Positions 32,709 through 41,919 are shown, counted from the stretch's first letter. The stretch: 64,000 bases of DNA from JANOZM01 sp031429355 (GCA_031429355.1 JANOZM010000016.1:606078-670077); one strand, 5' to 3'. The notes: generated by a model from the sequence alone, not told the origin. A program made the numbers and translations.

Positions 32709-33902
32709 TTGGAAAGTTTAAGGAACCTTGCCACGCCCTCCGTTTTATTCACGGATTCGCGCGTATCTGCTGATTCGTTGTTAACCGTTAACAGTGTCGC
32801 TGCCGGTTACGAACGGCCGCGCAGCCGCTTTGGGTTTGCTGCAAAAAGGCACCAATCAGACGCTCCGGTTTTAAATGGGCTTAGTTTTTCGTTAGAGCGC
32901 GGCACAATCGGCTGTCTTTTAGGACCTTCGGGCTGTGGAAAAACCACCGCCTTACGGGCAATTGCAGGTTTTCTGCCCATCGATTCAGGGCAAATTTTGT
33001 TGGATGGTCGTTTGTTATCGGCCGCCAATCAAAAAATTGATCCCGAGGACCGCGGTGTTGGCGTAGTGTTTCAAGACTTCGCTTTATTTCCGCATTTAAC
33101 CGTTAGGCAAAACATTGCCTTTGGTTTGAGCAAAGCGGCTAAGATCGACGCAAATCATAGGATCGAAGAATTACTAACCTTGGCTGATATTGAAGCCATT
33201 GCCGATCGATTCCCGCACGAACTTTCTGGTGGCCAACAACAACGTGTCGCGTTAGCGCGAGCATTAGCACCCTCGCCCGCCTTACTACTAATGGACGAGC
33301 CATTTTCAAGCTTAGATCCCGATTTACGCGAGCGCTTGGCCCAAGAGGTACGTACCCTATTAAAGGCGGCCCAAACCACAGCCTTATTAGTAACGCACGA
33401 TCAACATGAAGCCTTTGCAATGGCCGATAGAATTGGCGTGATGCGCTCTGGTCGAATTGAACAATGGGACACGCCATACGCTTTGTATCACCAACCCGCC
33501 AGCGAGTTTGTTGCGGACTTTGTGGGCCAAGGCGTGTTATTACGCGGCCAATTTACTGTTGCGGAAGGTGCTTCAACGCAAGCCTCGATTAAAGTGGAAT
33601 TGGGCTCGCTACCCATGCACGACACCGTAGAAATTATGGCAGCCAAACAAGCGGCCAATGTCGATGGTCAATTACGGGTGTTGTTACGGCCCGATGACGT
33701 CGAACATGACGACGACAGCCCCGTGCGGGCCCAAGTTTTACGCAAAGCATTTCGCGGTGCAGAATTTATTTACACGCTGCGCTTGCCTAGCGGCGCAGAA
33801 CTATTAGCGCTGGTTCCAAGCCACCATAATCACGATATCGGTGAAGATATCGGCATTCGGTTTAACGCTGATCACGTCGTGGTGTTCCCACTGCGGGCTT
33901 AA
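32709..33902 (+). CDS. Iron(III)-type ABC transporter ATP-binding protein (FbpC-like)
   Basis: About 397 residues from TTG 32709; the frame is open from 32562 and another TTG is at 32778, so the start is uncertain. The ATPase core is complete: Walker A GPSGCGKTT, Q-loop VVFQDFALFPHLT, signature LSGGQQQRVALARAL, Walker B LLLMDEPFSSLDPDL and H-loop THDQHEAFAMADR. The C-terminal 110 residues form a TOBE-like regulatory region (LRVLLRPDDVEHDDDS). It powers the divergently encoded permease. Its 3' end overlaps the convergent DUF1631 gene by 41 bp. Confidence 0.87.
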   Translation: MESLRNLATPSVLFTDSRVSADSLLTVNSVAAGYERPRSRFGFAAKRHQSDAPVLNGLSFSLERGTIGCLLGPSGCGKTTALRAIAGFLPIDSGQILLDGRLLSAANQKIDPEDRGVGVVFQDFALFPHLTVRQNIAFGLSKAAKIDANHRIEELLTLADIEAIADRFPHELSGGQQQRVALARALAPSPALLLMDEPFSSLDPDLRERLAQEVRTLLKAAQTTALLVTHDQHEAFAMADRIGVMRSGRIEQWDTPYALYHQPASEFVADFVGQGVLLRGQFTVAEGASTQASIKVELGSLPMHDTVEIMAAKQAANVDGQLRVLLRPDDVEHDDDSPVRAQVLRKAFRGAEFIYTLRLPSGAELLALVPSHHNHDIGEDIGIRFNADHVVVFPLRA

Positions 33903-36900
33903 GTAAAAAGGCGCGGCGCTCGGCAAAACGGGTGAGCAATTCGCCTGAGCGCAATGACATGGCCTTACGATCTGGCTCGCGTACAACCAACACTACGGTG
34001 CGCCGCTCGTTTACCCAAGCAACTTTGCCAAACCGCGACCCCTCTGGGCCTGCCAACAGTTCTAGCCAAGTCCCAATCTGCAATAATTCCATCGCCTCTT
34101 CGCTCCCTAAGTCGCGGCGAATATAGTCAACGTGGCCGTCGCTTATCTCAACAGTATCCAGTAGTTCGAGCAATTTACGCTCACTTGCGGAGGCTTCCCA
34201 TTCGGAAAGTTGTGGCATTGTTTGAGCAGGGGTTTCCGCGGTAACTTTTAAGCTTGGTTGCGCTGGCCGAGTTAAAACCGAGCGCGTTGCTTCCGACTGA
34301 ACTGCAGACTTATGCGTATCAGGAGCGTTTTTTTTAGGCATAGTCAACGATGGCAAATTGCGCATCGGGTCCAAACTTACGGGCATAGAATTTTGATTGT
34401 TTGAACGGACGCCACGATCGCTTTCATCACGCGGCTTACGCTTTTTTTGACTACCCGGAATTGTCAATAAATTAATCGATGCAGCTGCAGCCAACTGATC
34501 CATTCCGCTAATTTTTATAGGTCCAAGTTCTGAATTGATTGGAAACTTTGCTGTCGATATGCCAACGCGGGTTGCATTCGCTGTACGAATTGTTTTTTCT
34601 AGGCTCACCCGATTTATATTGTCAAGCTTAAACTGTGACGGCGTTAGATCAGTCATCGAAGGGATAACCGGAGCCGTTGGCACATAAGTTACTTTTAAAG
34701 TCGTCGGCTCTTTACCGGTTAAAGTCGATTCAAATCGGTTTGGCACCAAGGCACTTTTAGGTGGCGATTTTTGTAGCGGTTTTTGCAGTGGTTTCGGTGG
34801 CAAGGGCGAAGCTTCAGGTAAAACTAAATCAGTGCCCAAAACAGGCCAATCGGCGTCGTCGAAATTTTCAGTAACGGATTTACCGTTTACCAACGGTTTT
34901 TTCAGTTCCTGAGGCGCAACTGGTTTTGGCGCAACTTTAAAAGTAGGAGCAACTTTTGCTTCAAAACCCTCGCGCGCAATTAGGTTTTGATTTCTTTGGT
35001 TAGCGCGTTCAATTACGGTCGGCAAAGTCTTTTGTTGCAACAGAGGTGCAACCAACGTTAGATGCTCACGTTGCATGCGACGTAAATGAATTAGAAACAA
35101 CTCATCAAAAAATGAATCAAATTCTTTCTCGTCAATCCCAACGCTGCGAACACCATTCGTTAATTGTTTTATAAGCGGCGGAATTTGTACCGCTAATTGC
35201 TGGCGTTCGGCGCGTTTGTTTTTGTCCGACAAACTCCAAAGCAAATCATCTACAATTTGTAGTGATACCAAAAACTCTTGTGACTCTTGTCCGTCGCGTA
35301 ACGCAGTAGTGCGCAGGCGGCGCATCCACACCGTATTCAAAAAGTGCCGAACGCTGTCAGGCAGCTCTTTACCTGCCAATTTTTGAGTTAGTAATTGATT
35401 CAGTTTTTCGGTTATCTCAGCCTCAGCCTCTCGGCTTGGGCGACGACGATAGTCACGCCGATTCCGGCGCTCGGGCATACTTTCTAACGATTGCAATTGG
35501 GCTTTTACGCTCTGCCCAATCATTGCGATGCCTTTAGCGCTTTCGTTGAATTGCTTATTAAGCATATCCGCCAACACACCAGCACGCGTTTGAAGCGTAT
35601 GGGCTACAACTTCGACGGCGCGCACAGCAGTTTCAAGGCGCGTGAACAACTCACTGCCCTTAAACACGTCATCAGGAAACGCCATAACAATTGCTGATAA
35701 ATTTTCGATTAGGCGCCGCACAGAATTAGGTTGGTCACCCAAATAGCGTGCATCTAGCAAGGACAGCACAACAGAGGGCAGCTGCAATCGCCACAGCAAA
35801 GGACGGGCCGCGTCTGGCACTTGGTTGTCGTCCACTGCATAATCAAACATCGACTGCACTACGTCGATTACGGCACCTTGTGAACTATCTAATTGCTGCT
35901 TCGGAATAGCTTGACGCAACTTAACGAAAAACTGTTCTCGCGCAGCACGACTGTAAGCCGGTAGACTAACCGAGTTTGCAAAGGCGGTTCCTTCAGCTTC
36001 CAAACCAGCAATCGGAATCATGCGCGAGGCCATCATCGCACGTTGAACTGGTTTTTCTGCGTGATGTAACGTGTGCGGGCTAGCGCTTCGGGCTGCACTT
36101 AGCGCTTGATCAACAGCACTGTTTGCCCTCAGCATTAAGTTACCCGTAGATGCCTGAGACGACGAATTGATGCTTGCGCTTTGCGGGCTATTTTGTGGAG
36201 TAGCGTTTGCTGCACTTTGCTGCTCGATAGGCTCAAAGCGCGGCTTGGTTACCTCGACCTTTGCAATAAATCTTGGCATATCAGCCAATACTTTATTAGC
36301 GCGCAAATAATCATTTACATCTGCCATCGCAATGGCTAGATCGTTAGGAAAATCGATACTGAGCTCGGGCCGCAGCGCCGCCCAAACTAATCTATCTTTG
36401 GTAACGCTGCGCAATGCTTGAATAAGGGCCGCAGCAAAAATACCCGCCGATAAAGGGCAACGATCTTCTTGATGAGAGAAACCCGTAAGAACATGTGCGC
36501 GATGAATCAAAGCAGCGTATTCCTCACCACCAGCAGCGCGAATCCGCTGAGCAAGGTCGTCTGCATAAATTTGCTCGTCTAAATCTGCCTCAGGCAGTAA
36601 CGCTAACAGACCACCGGCAAGGTCTTCACGTGGCGAACTACTTTCAATTTCTAGGCGCTTAAAAACTAACTCGTTAAAACGCTTAACTACATCTTTAGTC
36701 AATTTTCCGTTACGCAAGTGCAGTTCGTGATGAGCCTCTTGCAATTCGACACGCGCTTTTAAATCAATCGCACGCTCTGCATTGCGTGAAAGTACCATCA
36801 ACAAAGTAGGCAGCAATCTCTTAACAGCATCGCCTAAGGCGCTGGCCATTCGTTCACGTGACTCACTGAATAAAGAAAAACGATCCACGACTGCAAAAAT

Positions 36901-36930
36901 CTCCGACAAGGCCTCACCAGAATGTGACAA
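33862..36930 (-). CDS. DUF1631 family protein
   Basis: 1022 residues. The N-terminal part (RMASALGDAVKRLLPTLLMV and LSFEE-like helices) and the segments DVVQSMFDYAVDDNQVPDAA then RPLLWRLQLPSVVLSLLDAR, and FLNTVWMRRLRTTALRDGQE are the conserved DUF1631 landmarks. A variable proline/serine-rich linker (about 640-860) precedes a C-terminal PilZ-like unit ending in LELLAGPEGSRFGKVAWVNE and RTVVLVVREPDRKAMSLRSG. Function is unproven; the PilZ-like tail suggests cyclic-di-GMP or related regulation. The only usable start is TTG 36930, inside a 20-bp palindrome. Confidence 0.82.
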   Translation of the reverse strand: MSHSGEALSEIFAVVDRFSLFSESRERMASALGDAVKRLLPTLLMVLSRNAERAIDLKARVELQEAHHELHLRNGKLTKDVVKRFNELVFKRLEIESSSPREDLAGGLLALLPEADLDEQIYADDLAQRIRAAGGEEYAALIHRAHVLTGFSHQEDRCPLSAGIFAAALIQALRSVTKDRLVWAALRPELSIDFPNDLAIAMADVNDYLRANKVLADMPRFIAKVEVTKPRFEPIEQQSAANATPQNSPQSASINSSSQASTGNLMLRANSAVDQALSAARSASPHTLHHAEKPVQRAMMASRMIPIAGLEAEGTAFANSVSLPAYSRAAREQFFVKLRQAIPKQQLDSSQGAVIDVVQSMFDYAVDDNQVPDAARPLLWRLQLPSVVLSLLDARYLGDQPNSVRRLIENLSAIVMAFPDDVFKGSELFTRLETAVRAVEVVAHTLQTRAGVLADMLNKQFNESAKGIAMIGQSVKAQLQSLESMPERRNRRDYRRRPSREAEAEITEKLNQLLTQKLAGKELPDSVRHFLNTVWMRRLRTTALRDGQESQEFLVSLQIVDDLLWSLSDKNKRAERQQLAVQIPPLIKQLTNGVRSVGIDEKEFDSFFDELFLIHLRRMQREHLTLVAPLLQQKTLPTVIERANQRNQNLIAREGFEAKVAPTFKVAPKPVAPQELKKPLVNGKSVTENFDDADWPVLGTDLVLPEASPLPPKPLQKPLQKSPPKSALVPNRFESTLTGKEPTTLKVTYVPTAPVIPSMTDLTPSQFKLDNINRVSLEKTIRTANATRVGISTAKFPINSELGPIKISGMDQLAAAASINLLTIPGSQKKRKPRDESDRGVRSNNQNSMPVSLDPMRNLPSLTMPKKNAPDTHKSAVQSEATRSVLTRPAQPSLKVTAETPAQTMPQLSEWEASASERKLLELLDTVEISDGHVDYIRRDLGSEEAMELLQIGTWLELLAGPEGSRFGKVAWVNERRTVVLVVREPDRKAMSLRSGELLTRFAERRAFLLKPAVGTPRRDQR

Positions 36931-37013
36931 ATGTCACATTCCCTTAACCAATACAACGATGTTAGCGGAGAGTTCGTTAAATGTCTGTGAACGAATTAGC
37001 GTGACAAATGTCA
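36921..37013 (-). promoter_or_regulatory. Duplicated TGACAAATGTCA palindromes in the rlmB-DUF1631 gap
   Basis: AATGTGACAAATGTCACATT (36921-36940) has perfect 9-bp arms and covers the DUF1631 start codon. The core TGACAAATGTCA recurs at 37002-37013. Two spaced copies of one dyad suggest sites for a dimeric regulator. Confidence 0.55.
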
Positions 37014-37077
37014 AAAAAATCGACATTGGCTGTTGCACGCCAATTTTGGGGGCTTTAGAAATTATCTCATCAAATAA

Positions 37078-37800
37078 TCAGAGACTTTGACGCACCGATT
37101 CATAAAGAACGATACCAGTGGCGACCGACACGTTAAGACTAGAGACCTGCCCCCGCATCGGAATGCTGACTAATTGATCGCAGCGCTCCTTTGTCAGACG
37201 GCGCAACCCGCTGCCTTCGGCACCTAAAACCCAAGCAACCGATTTGGGCACACTGACTTGATAAATCGAATGCTCCGCCTCATCGGCGGCTCCCATGACC
37301 CAAATATCGCGCTCTTGCAACTTGTCGATTGTTTGCGCTAAGTTGGTCACCAAAATATAGGGGATTGATTCAGCAGCACCGCTCGAGGTTTGGATCGCAA
37401 CATCCGTTAACTGGCAGCTTTTATCTTTGGGTGCAATGACTGCCTGTACACCAGCGCCATCGGCGACCCGCATACACGCGCCTAGGTTTCGCGGATCAGT
37501 TACGCCATCTAGCAGTAACAAAAACGGCGGTACTTCTAAAGAATCAAGCAATTCATCTAAGTCGCGGGTTAATACTTGCTCGGTCGCTTTTCCAACCACG
37601 CCTTGATGTTTGCGACCGGGGCACATTGAATCTAAGCGACCCGATTTTACTTGGTGAACAATGGTCGCTTTAACTTTGCACAATGCAAGCAAATCGCGCA
37701 TACGGCCATCCATACGGTCTGCATCAACATACACTTCTTGAATCGATTCGGGGCTTTGCTTGAGGCGCGCCGATAGCGCATGAAAACCATAAATAAGCAT
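37078..37800 (-). CDS. rlmB: 23S rRNA (guanosine(2251)-2'-O)-methyltransferase
   Basis: 240 residues. The N-terminal substrate-binding domain starts MLIYGFHALSARLKQSPESI. The SPOUT (trefoil-knot) domain carries motif 1 LLLDGVTDPRNLGACMRVAD, motif 2 VLGAEGSGLRRLTKERCDQL and motif 3 SIPMRGQVSSLNVSVATGIV. It methylates the ribose of G2251 in the P loop of 23S rRNA. As in E. coli it lies directly downstream of rnr (44 bp), and probably shares its transcript. Confidence 0.96.
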   Translation of the reverse strand: MLIYGFHALSARLKQSPESIQEVYVDADRMDGRMRDLLALCKVKATIVHQVKSGRLDSMCPGRKHQGVVGKATEQVLTRDLDELLDSLEVPPFLLLLDGVTDPRNLGACMRVADGAGVQAVIAPKDKSCQLTDVAIQTSSGAAESIPYILVTNLAQTIDKLQERDIWVMGAADEAEHSIYQVSVPKSVAWVLGAEGSGLRRLTKERCDQLVSIPMRGQVSSLNVSVATGIVLYESVRQSL

Positions 37801-37843
37801 AAAAATTCTTTACAATAATACGGTGAAAAAAACGACTCTTAAA

Positions 37844-40528
37844 TTAACGACGTCCTCGATGGCCAGACTTCACTCCGCGCGTTGCGCTAACTGGAGTTAC
37901 AGGCGAAGTAGGCAACACACCCGATTTGGCCTTGGCATTCGATTTTTTTCCTTTAGCTTTTGCCGGTTTGCTTGCTTCGCTAGGCTTGCTCGCTTTTGCC
38001 GGATTGGCACTTTTACGGGACGCTAAACGCTCGTCACGGACACCTTTTACTTCGGTTGCAATTGCTGCGTTTTTCGCAGCTTTTTTAGAACGTTGCCGAG
38101 TCTTTCCAACGCGTTTGCCGTCATTTTGTGTTGTGTCCTGCTTGACACCTTTTTTTCCTGTTTTTTCGTCAGCATTTCCAGAGCCGTTGCTCAATAAAGC
38201 TTGCGATACTGGTTTGTCATCCATCAAAGTAAATTCGATACGACGCGCTTCTAAATCGACCCGCGCAACTTGCACTCTTACTGGATCGGTTAGCTTGTAA
38301 CGAATACCAGTGCGCTCACCACGTAACTCGTGCACCGCTTCGTTGTACTGAAAATATTCAGTGCCTAATTCAGATACGTGCACCATGCCTTCGACATATA
38401 AATCATCCAAGGTCACAAACAAACCAAATGTGGCAACACCTGTTACACGGCCCAGAAAATCTTCGCCGATGCGGCTACGCATAAACTGGCACTTTAACCA
38501 ACCTTCTACATCGCGCGACGCATCGTCGGCACGACGTTCATTGGCCGAGCACAACATACCGTAGTGCAACCAATTGTTGTGTGCCTTGGTGTTAACCACC
38601 GGGCTAGCGGTTTGATTAGATGGATCGACCGCTTTTGTTTTAGCCGAACCCTTTGAAGGACGGCGCACCGGAATACGTGAAATATCCACTTGCTTAGGCT
38701 CGTACCGCTTACCACTTAAGATGCCCTTAATTGCACGATGCACCAACAAATCGGGGTAACGCCGAATTGGCGAAGTAAAGTGTGTGTAAGCCTCGTACGA
38801 AAGGCCAAAATGACCTGCGTTATCGGGCGTGTAAATTGCTTGTTGCATCGACCGTAACAACATCGTTTGCAAAAGGGTTGCGTCTGGGCGATCGCGTATC
38901 GACAAACTTAACTTTGCGTAATCAGACGACGAAGGATCGCCGTGCGATGAACCTAACTTAAGCCCCTGCACTTTTAAAAATTCGCGCAATTGACCGAGCT
39001 TTTCTGGTGTCGGTCCTTCATGCACTCGAAACAACGCAAGCTGCTTGTGATGCAATACAAAATTTGCCGTACACACGTTAGCGGCCAACATGCATTCTTC
39101 AATTAAGCGATGCGCGTCGTTCCGGGTATGCGGTACTATTTTTTCGATCCGTCCGTTAGCATCACAGACTATTTTTGTTTCGGTCGTATCAAAGTCGATC
39201 GCTCCGCGTCGCTCGCGTGATTCTAGTAGCACTTGGAAGACTTCATACAAATGGCGCAGTTGAGGCAGAATCGCTTCGCGTTTACGAGCCGCAACGGCGT
39301 TTTGGCCCGACAAAATTTCCCACACTTCGTTATAAGTTAAACGTGCTGCCGAATGCATTACGGCGTTATAAAACTGATAGGCCGTTATATCGCCATTATC
39401 GGCAACCACCATATCGCAAACCAGTACTAAACGATCTACTGCGGGGTTTAACGAGCACAAACCGTTAGATAGTTTTTCGGGCAGCATGGGGATAACGCGG
39501 CGCGGAAAATACACCGAGGTCGAACGCTCGATAGCGTCGTCATCTAAAGCCGTGCCCGGCGTGACGTAATGCGATACATCGGCAATGGCTACCAGAACTC
39601 GCCAAGCAACGGGTACGGGGCTGGCCGCTTGGTCTGTGGACTTTTCGCCTTGCGTTTTCTTTTTTACCGTTTTGCCGACCGGTGCATAAATAGGTTCGCA
39701 ATACACTGCGTCGTCAAAGTCGCGCGCGTCCTCGCCGTCAATCGTTACCAGCGGTACGTCACGCAAATCGACGCGGCCCTTAAAATCGGCGGGTTTTAAT
39801 TGTTCAGGCAACGCTTTCGCCTGCGCTAAAGCAGCCTCAGAGAATTCATGTGGCACATCAAACTTGCGAACTGCAATTTCAATTTCCATGCCGGGGTCGT
39901 CAATTTCACCCAACACTTTGGTAATTCGCCCAATTGGCTCGGTGTAGCCGCTGGGCTGCTCAATAATTTCGCACATCACTACTTGGCCAGGCTTTGCATT
40001 TAAGCTGTCGATTGGCGGAATTAAAATATCGTGTTTAATTCGGCTGTCCTCTGGTACCACCACAGCAACACCACGCTCATTTAAAAAGCGCCCAACTAGC
40101 TGACGATTAGTGCGCTCTGTAACCTCAACAATAGTGCCTTCGGGTTTACCGCGCTTGTCATAGCCGGTTTGCTTGACCAATACACGATCACCGTGCATCA
40201 CTTTGCGCATTTCGCGCGAGTTTAAATAAAGGTCTGCGCCACCGTCATCCGGCAATAAAAAGCCAAAGCCATCTTTGTGCCCTAAGACTCGACCCGCAGT
40301 AAAGTCTAGCTTGCTAGCAACCAATAACAGGCCCTTGCGATTTGGCATCACTTGCCCGTCGCGCTCCATCGCGGCCAAGCGCCGTTCGAACAAATTGCGT
40401 GCTTCGCCGAGCACACCAAGCTTTGCTGCTAGGCTGTCCGGAGACATTGGCTGGTCTTCTTGACGCAGCATCCCCAGTATCGCTTCGCGAGTGGGTGGAG
40501 TGGAATTATTTTTACTTTGATTTGACAA
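37844..40528 (-). CDS. rnr: Ribonuclease R
   Basis: About 894 residues from TTG 40528. Domains: N-terminal winged helix (TREAILGMLRQEDQPMSPDS, followed by ERRLAAMERDGQVMPNRKGL), two cold-shock domains, RNB catalytic domain with TIDGEDARDFDDAVYCEPIY (the four Asp of the exonuclease site) and AYTHFTSPIRRYPDLLVHRA, S1 domain (FLGRVTGVATFGLFVTLDDL) and a long Lys/Ala-rich basic tail. It degrades structured RNA 3' to 5'. The frame is open to 40642, across tRNA-Leu on the other strand; family alignment favours a start close to 40528. Confidence 0.94.
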   Translation of the reverse strand: MSNQSKNNSTPPTREAILGMLRQEDQPMSPDSLAAKLGVLGEARNLFERRLAAMERDGQVMPNRKGLLLVASKLDFTAGRVLGHKDGFGFLLPDDGGADLYLNSREMRKVMHGDRVLVKQTGYDKRGKPEGTIVEVTERTNRQLVGRFLNERGVAVVVPEDSRIKHDILIPPIDSLNAKPGQVVMCEIIEQPSGYTEPIGRITKVLGEIDDPGMEIEIAVRKFDVPHEFSEAALAQAKALPEQLKPADFKGRVDLRDVPLVTIDGEDARDFDDAVYCEPIYAPVGKTVKKKTQGEKSTDQAASPVPVAWRVLVAIADVSHYVTPGTALDDDAIERSTSVYFPRRVIPMLPEKLSNGLCSLNPAVDRLVLVCDMVVADNGDITAYQFYNAVMHSAARLTYNEVWEILSGQNAVAARKREAILPQLRHLYEVFQVLLESRERRGAIDFDTTETKIVCDANGRIEKIVPHTRNDAHRLIEECMLAANVCTANFVLHHKQLALFRVHEGPTPEKLGQLREFLKVQGLKLGSSHGDPSSSDYAKLSLSIRDRPDATLLQTMLLRSMQQAIYTPDNAGHFGLSYEAYTHFTSPIRRYPDLLVHRAIKGILSGKRYEPKQVDISRIPVRRPSKGSAKTKAVDPSNQTASPVVNTKAHNNWLHYGMLCSANERRADDASRDVEGWLKCQFMRSRIGEDFLGRVTGVATFGLFVTLDDLYVEGMVHVSELGTEYFQYNEAVHELRGERTGIRYKLTDPVRVQVARVDLEARRIEFTLMDDKPVSQALLSNGSGNADEKTGKKGVKQDTTQNDGKRVGKTRQRSKKAAKNAAIATEVKGVRDERLASRKSANPAKASKPSEASKPAKAKGKKSNAKAKSGVLPTSPVTPVSATRGVKSGHRGRR

Positions 40529-40586
40529 ACGAGTTAGTCCGGTTAATATCTGCCGCTCTGCTGACTCAGGCGACTGCGCCAGCACT

Positions 40587-40673
40587 GCCCAGATGGCGAA
40601 ATTGGTAGACGCACTAGGTTCAGGTCCTAGCGGTGGCAACACTGTGGAGGTTCAAATCCTCTTCTGGGCACCA
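40587..40673 (+). tRNA. tRNA-Leu(CAG)
   Basis: 87 nt with encoded CCA, normal for a class II tRNA. Acceptor GCCCAGA pairs with TCTGGGC; D arm GGCGAAATTGGTAGACGC; anticodon loop TTCAGGT gives CAG; a long variable arm (CGGTGGCAACACTG) and T arm GGTTCAAATCC follow. It begins 58 bp upstream of, and antisense to, the rnr start. Confidence 0.97.
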
Positions 40674-40682
40674 TAATAAAAC

Positions 40683-40707
40683 AAACCGGCCCTTGGCCGG
40701 TTTTTTT
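40683..40707 (+). terminator. Rho-independent terminator of tRNA-Leu
   Basis: AAACCGGCC pairs with GGCCGGTTT around a 3-nt loop and runs into a seven-T stretch, 10 nt after the CCA end. Confidence 0.92.
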
Positions 40708-40724
40708 ATTTTTGCGCCCAGAAA

Positions 40725-40832
40725 GTAAAGTCCAAATGGACTTTACGCGAGGATTTGAAAGGTTGGGCCTACCAGCCCAACCGGGGCCGAGGAGATGTGC
40801 GCAGCACATCGAGGTGGCCGAGTCCTCCGCGC
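40725..40832 (+). other. Highly structured intergenic element
   Basis: Three hairpins in a row: GTAAAGTCCA/TGGACTTTAC (perfect 10 bp, 40725-40746), GGTTGGGC/GCCCAACC (perfect 8 bp, 40761-40782) and GATGTGC/GCACATC (7 bp, 3-nt loop, 40794-40810). CGCGAGGA (40746-40753) can also pair with TCCTCCGCG (about 40823-40831), closing the last two hairpins into a multibranched fold. It lies after the tRNA-Leu terminator and before the dehydrogenase promoter. Confidence 0.55.
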
Positions 40833-40847
40833 AACGCAGAACCGCCG

Positions 40848-40878
40848 TTGACCTTTCTCAATGCACAGCCTCTACAAT
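40848..40878 (+). promoter_or_regulatory. Sigma-70-like promoter of the dehydrogenase gene
   Basis: TTGACC (40848-40853) and TACAAT (40873-40878) are separated by 19 bp, slightly more than ideal. They lie 45 bp upstream of the ATG at 40924. Confidence 0.45.
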
Positions 40879-40923
40879 AGACGTGAAACCCTATCCGAAC
40901 CCTAATTTAATCGGCCCAAAAAA

Positions 40924-41904
40924 ATGCCCACCGCCCTCCTAACCGACTTTGACGCTCCCGACTTCACCCTAGAACGCGATATCTTTAAAGCCGCCGGAAT
41001 CACCCTAATCGAAGCGCAATGCAAAACCGAAGACGAAGTCATCGCTGCTGCAAAACAATGTAACGCCGATGCGCTACTAATTCAGTACGCTCCAATTTCA
41101 GCAAAAGTATTAGCCGCGCTACCCCGCGTAGGCTTGTGTTCGCGCATTGGTGCTGGCTTTGACACCATCAACACTGCCGATTGCCAAGCAGCAGGCGTAT
41201 GGGTCGCCAATTCGCCTGATTACGGCGTTGGTGAAGTAGCAACCCATGCGTTAGCGCTAGCCCTCGATATTATTCGCGGCACAACGTTTCACACATCCGA
41301 TATTCGTCAAGGTAAATGGCATTACGAGTCCAACGGCAAACGTCGTCGTGCGCGAGAAATGACTTTGGGCATTGTTGGCCTTGGCCGCATTGGCAAACGC
41401 ATGGCACAAATTTCGCGCGATATTTTTGGCCAAGTCATCGCCTACGACCCCAACTTAATTGAAGGTGATTTTCCGGTCCATGTGCAGCGCGTTAAAACAT
41501 TAAAAGAATTGTTTGAACGCGCAGATATTGTTTCGCCGCATTGTCTGTTGAACGAACAAACGAAGGGCATGATAAACGCCGATTGTTTCAATGCAATGAA
41601 ACCAAACAGTTTTATCGTAAACACTGCGCGCGGCGCGATCATCAATATTTCTGATTTGTTAACTGCGTTGGATAACGGGCAATTGTTTGCGGCTGGTTTG
41701 GATGTTTTACCGAACGAACCCGCATTACCTAACGACCCTTTGTGTTTGCATCCAAGAGTCGTGTTGACACCGCATTCGGCGTTTTATTCGGTTGAGTCTG
41801 AAATTGAGCTACGCAGCAAAGCGGCTAGAAATATTGTGGATTGGGTCGGTACGGGACGGCCTACTTACCCGGTTATTGTGGGAAATAAGTCTTTGGGGGC
41901 TTAA
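40924..41904 (+). CDS. D-isomer-specific 2-hydroxyacid dehydrogenase (CtBP-like)
   Basis: 326 residues. The NAD-binding signature MTLGIVGLGRIGKRMAQISR is followed by VNTARGAIINISDLLTALDN (catalytic Arg), AAGLDVLPNEPALPNDPLCL (catalytic Glu region) and VLTPHSAFYSVESEIELRSK (catalytic His). Family members reduce 2-keto acids or oxidise D-2-hydroxy acids with NAD(H). The C-terminal-binding-protein-like 'PHSAFYS' replaces the 'PHiaa.T' of phosphoglycerate dehydrogenases, so serine biosynthesis is less likely. The true substrate is open. Monocistronic with its own promoter. Confidence 0.85.
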   Translation: MPTALLTDFDAPDFTLERDIFKAAGITLIEAQCKTEDEVIAAAKQCNADALLIQYAPISAKVLAALPRVGLCSRIGAGFDTINTADCQAAGVWVANSPDYGVGEVATHALALALDIIRGTTFHTSDIRQGKWHYESNGKRRRAREMTLGIVGLGRIGKRMAQISRDIFGQVIAYDPNLIEGDFPVHVQRVKTLKELFERADIVSPHCLLNEQTKGMINADCFNAMKPNSFIVNTARGAIINISDLLTALDNGQLFAAGLDVLPNEPALPNDPLCLHPRVVLTPHSAFYSVESEIELRSKAARNIVDWVGTGRPTYPVIVGNKSLGA

Positions 41905-41919
41905 CAGGGTCTCAACTTA

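Noticed and set aside
33139..33477. 112-codon minus-strand frame inside the FbpC-like gene
   Set aside because: It is fully contained in a gene with complete ATPase motifs and shows no family features of its own.
40627..40809. Minus-strand frame with a RRGFEPPQCCHR-like end, overlapping tRNA-Leu
   Set aside because: It is the antisense translation of the tRNA and the adjoining hairpin element; such frames are well-known spurious calls.
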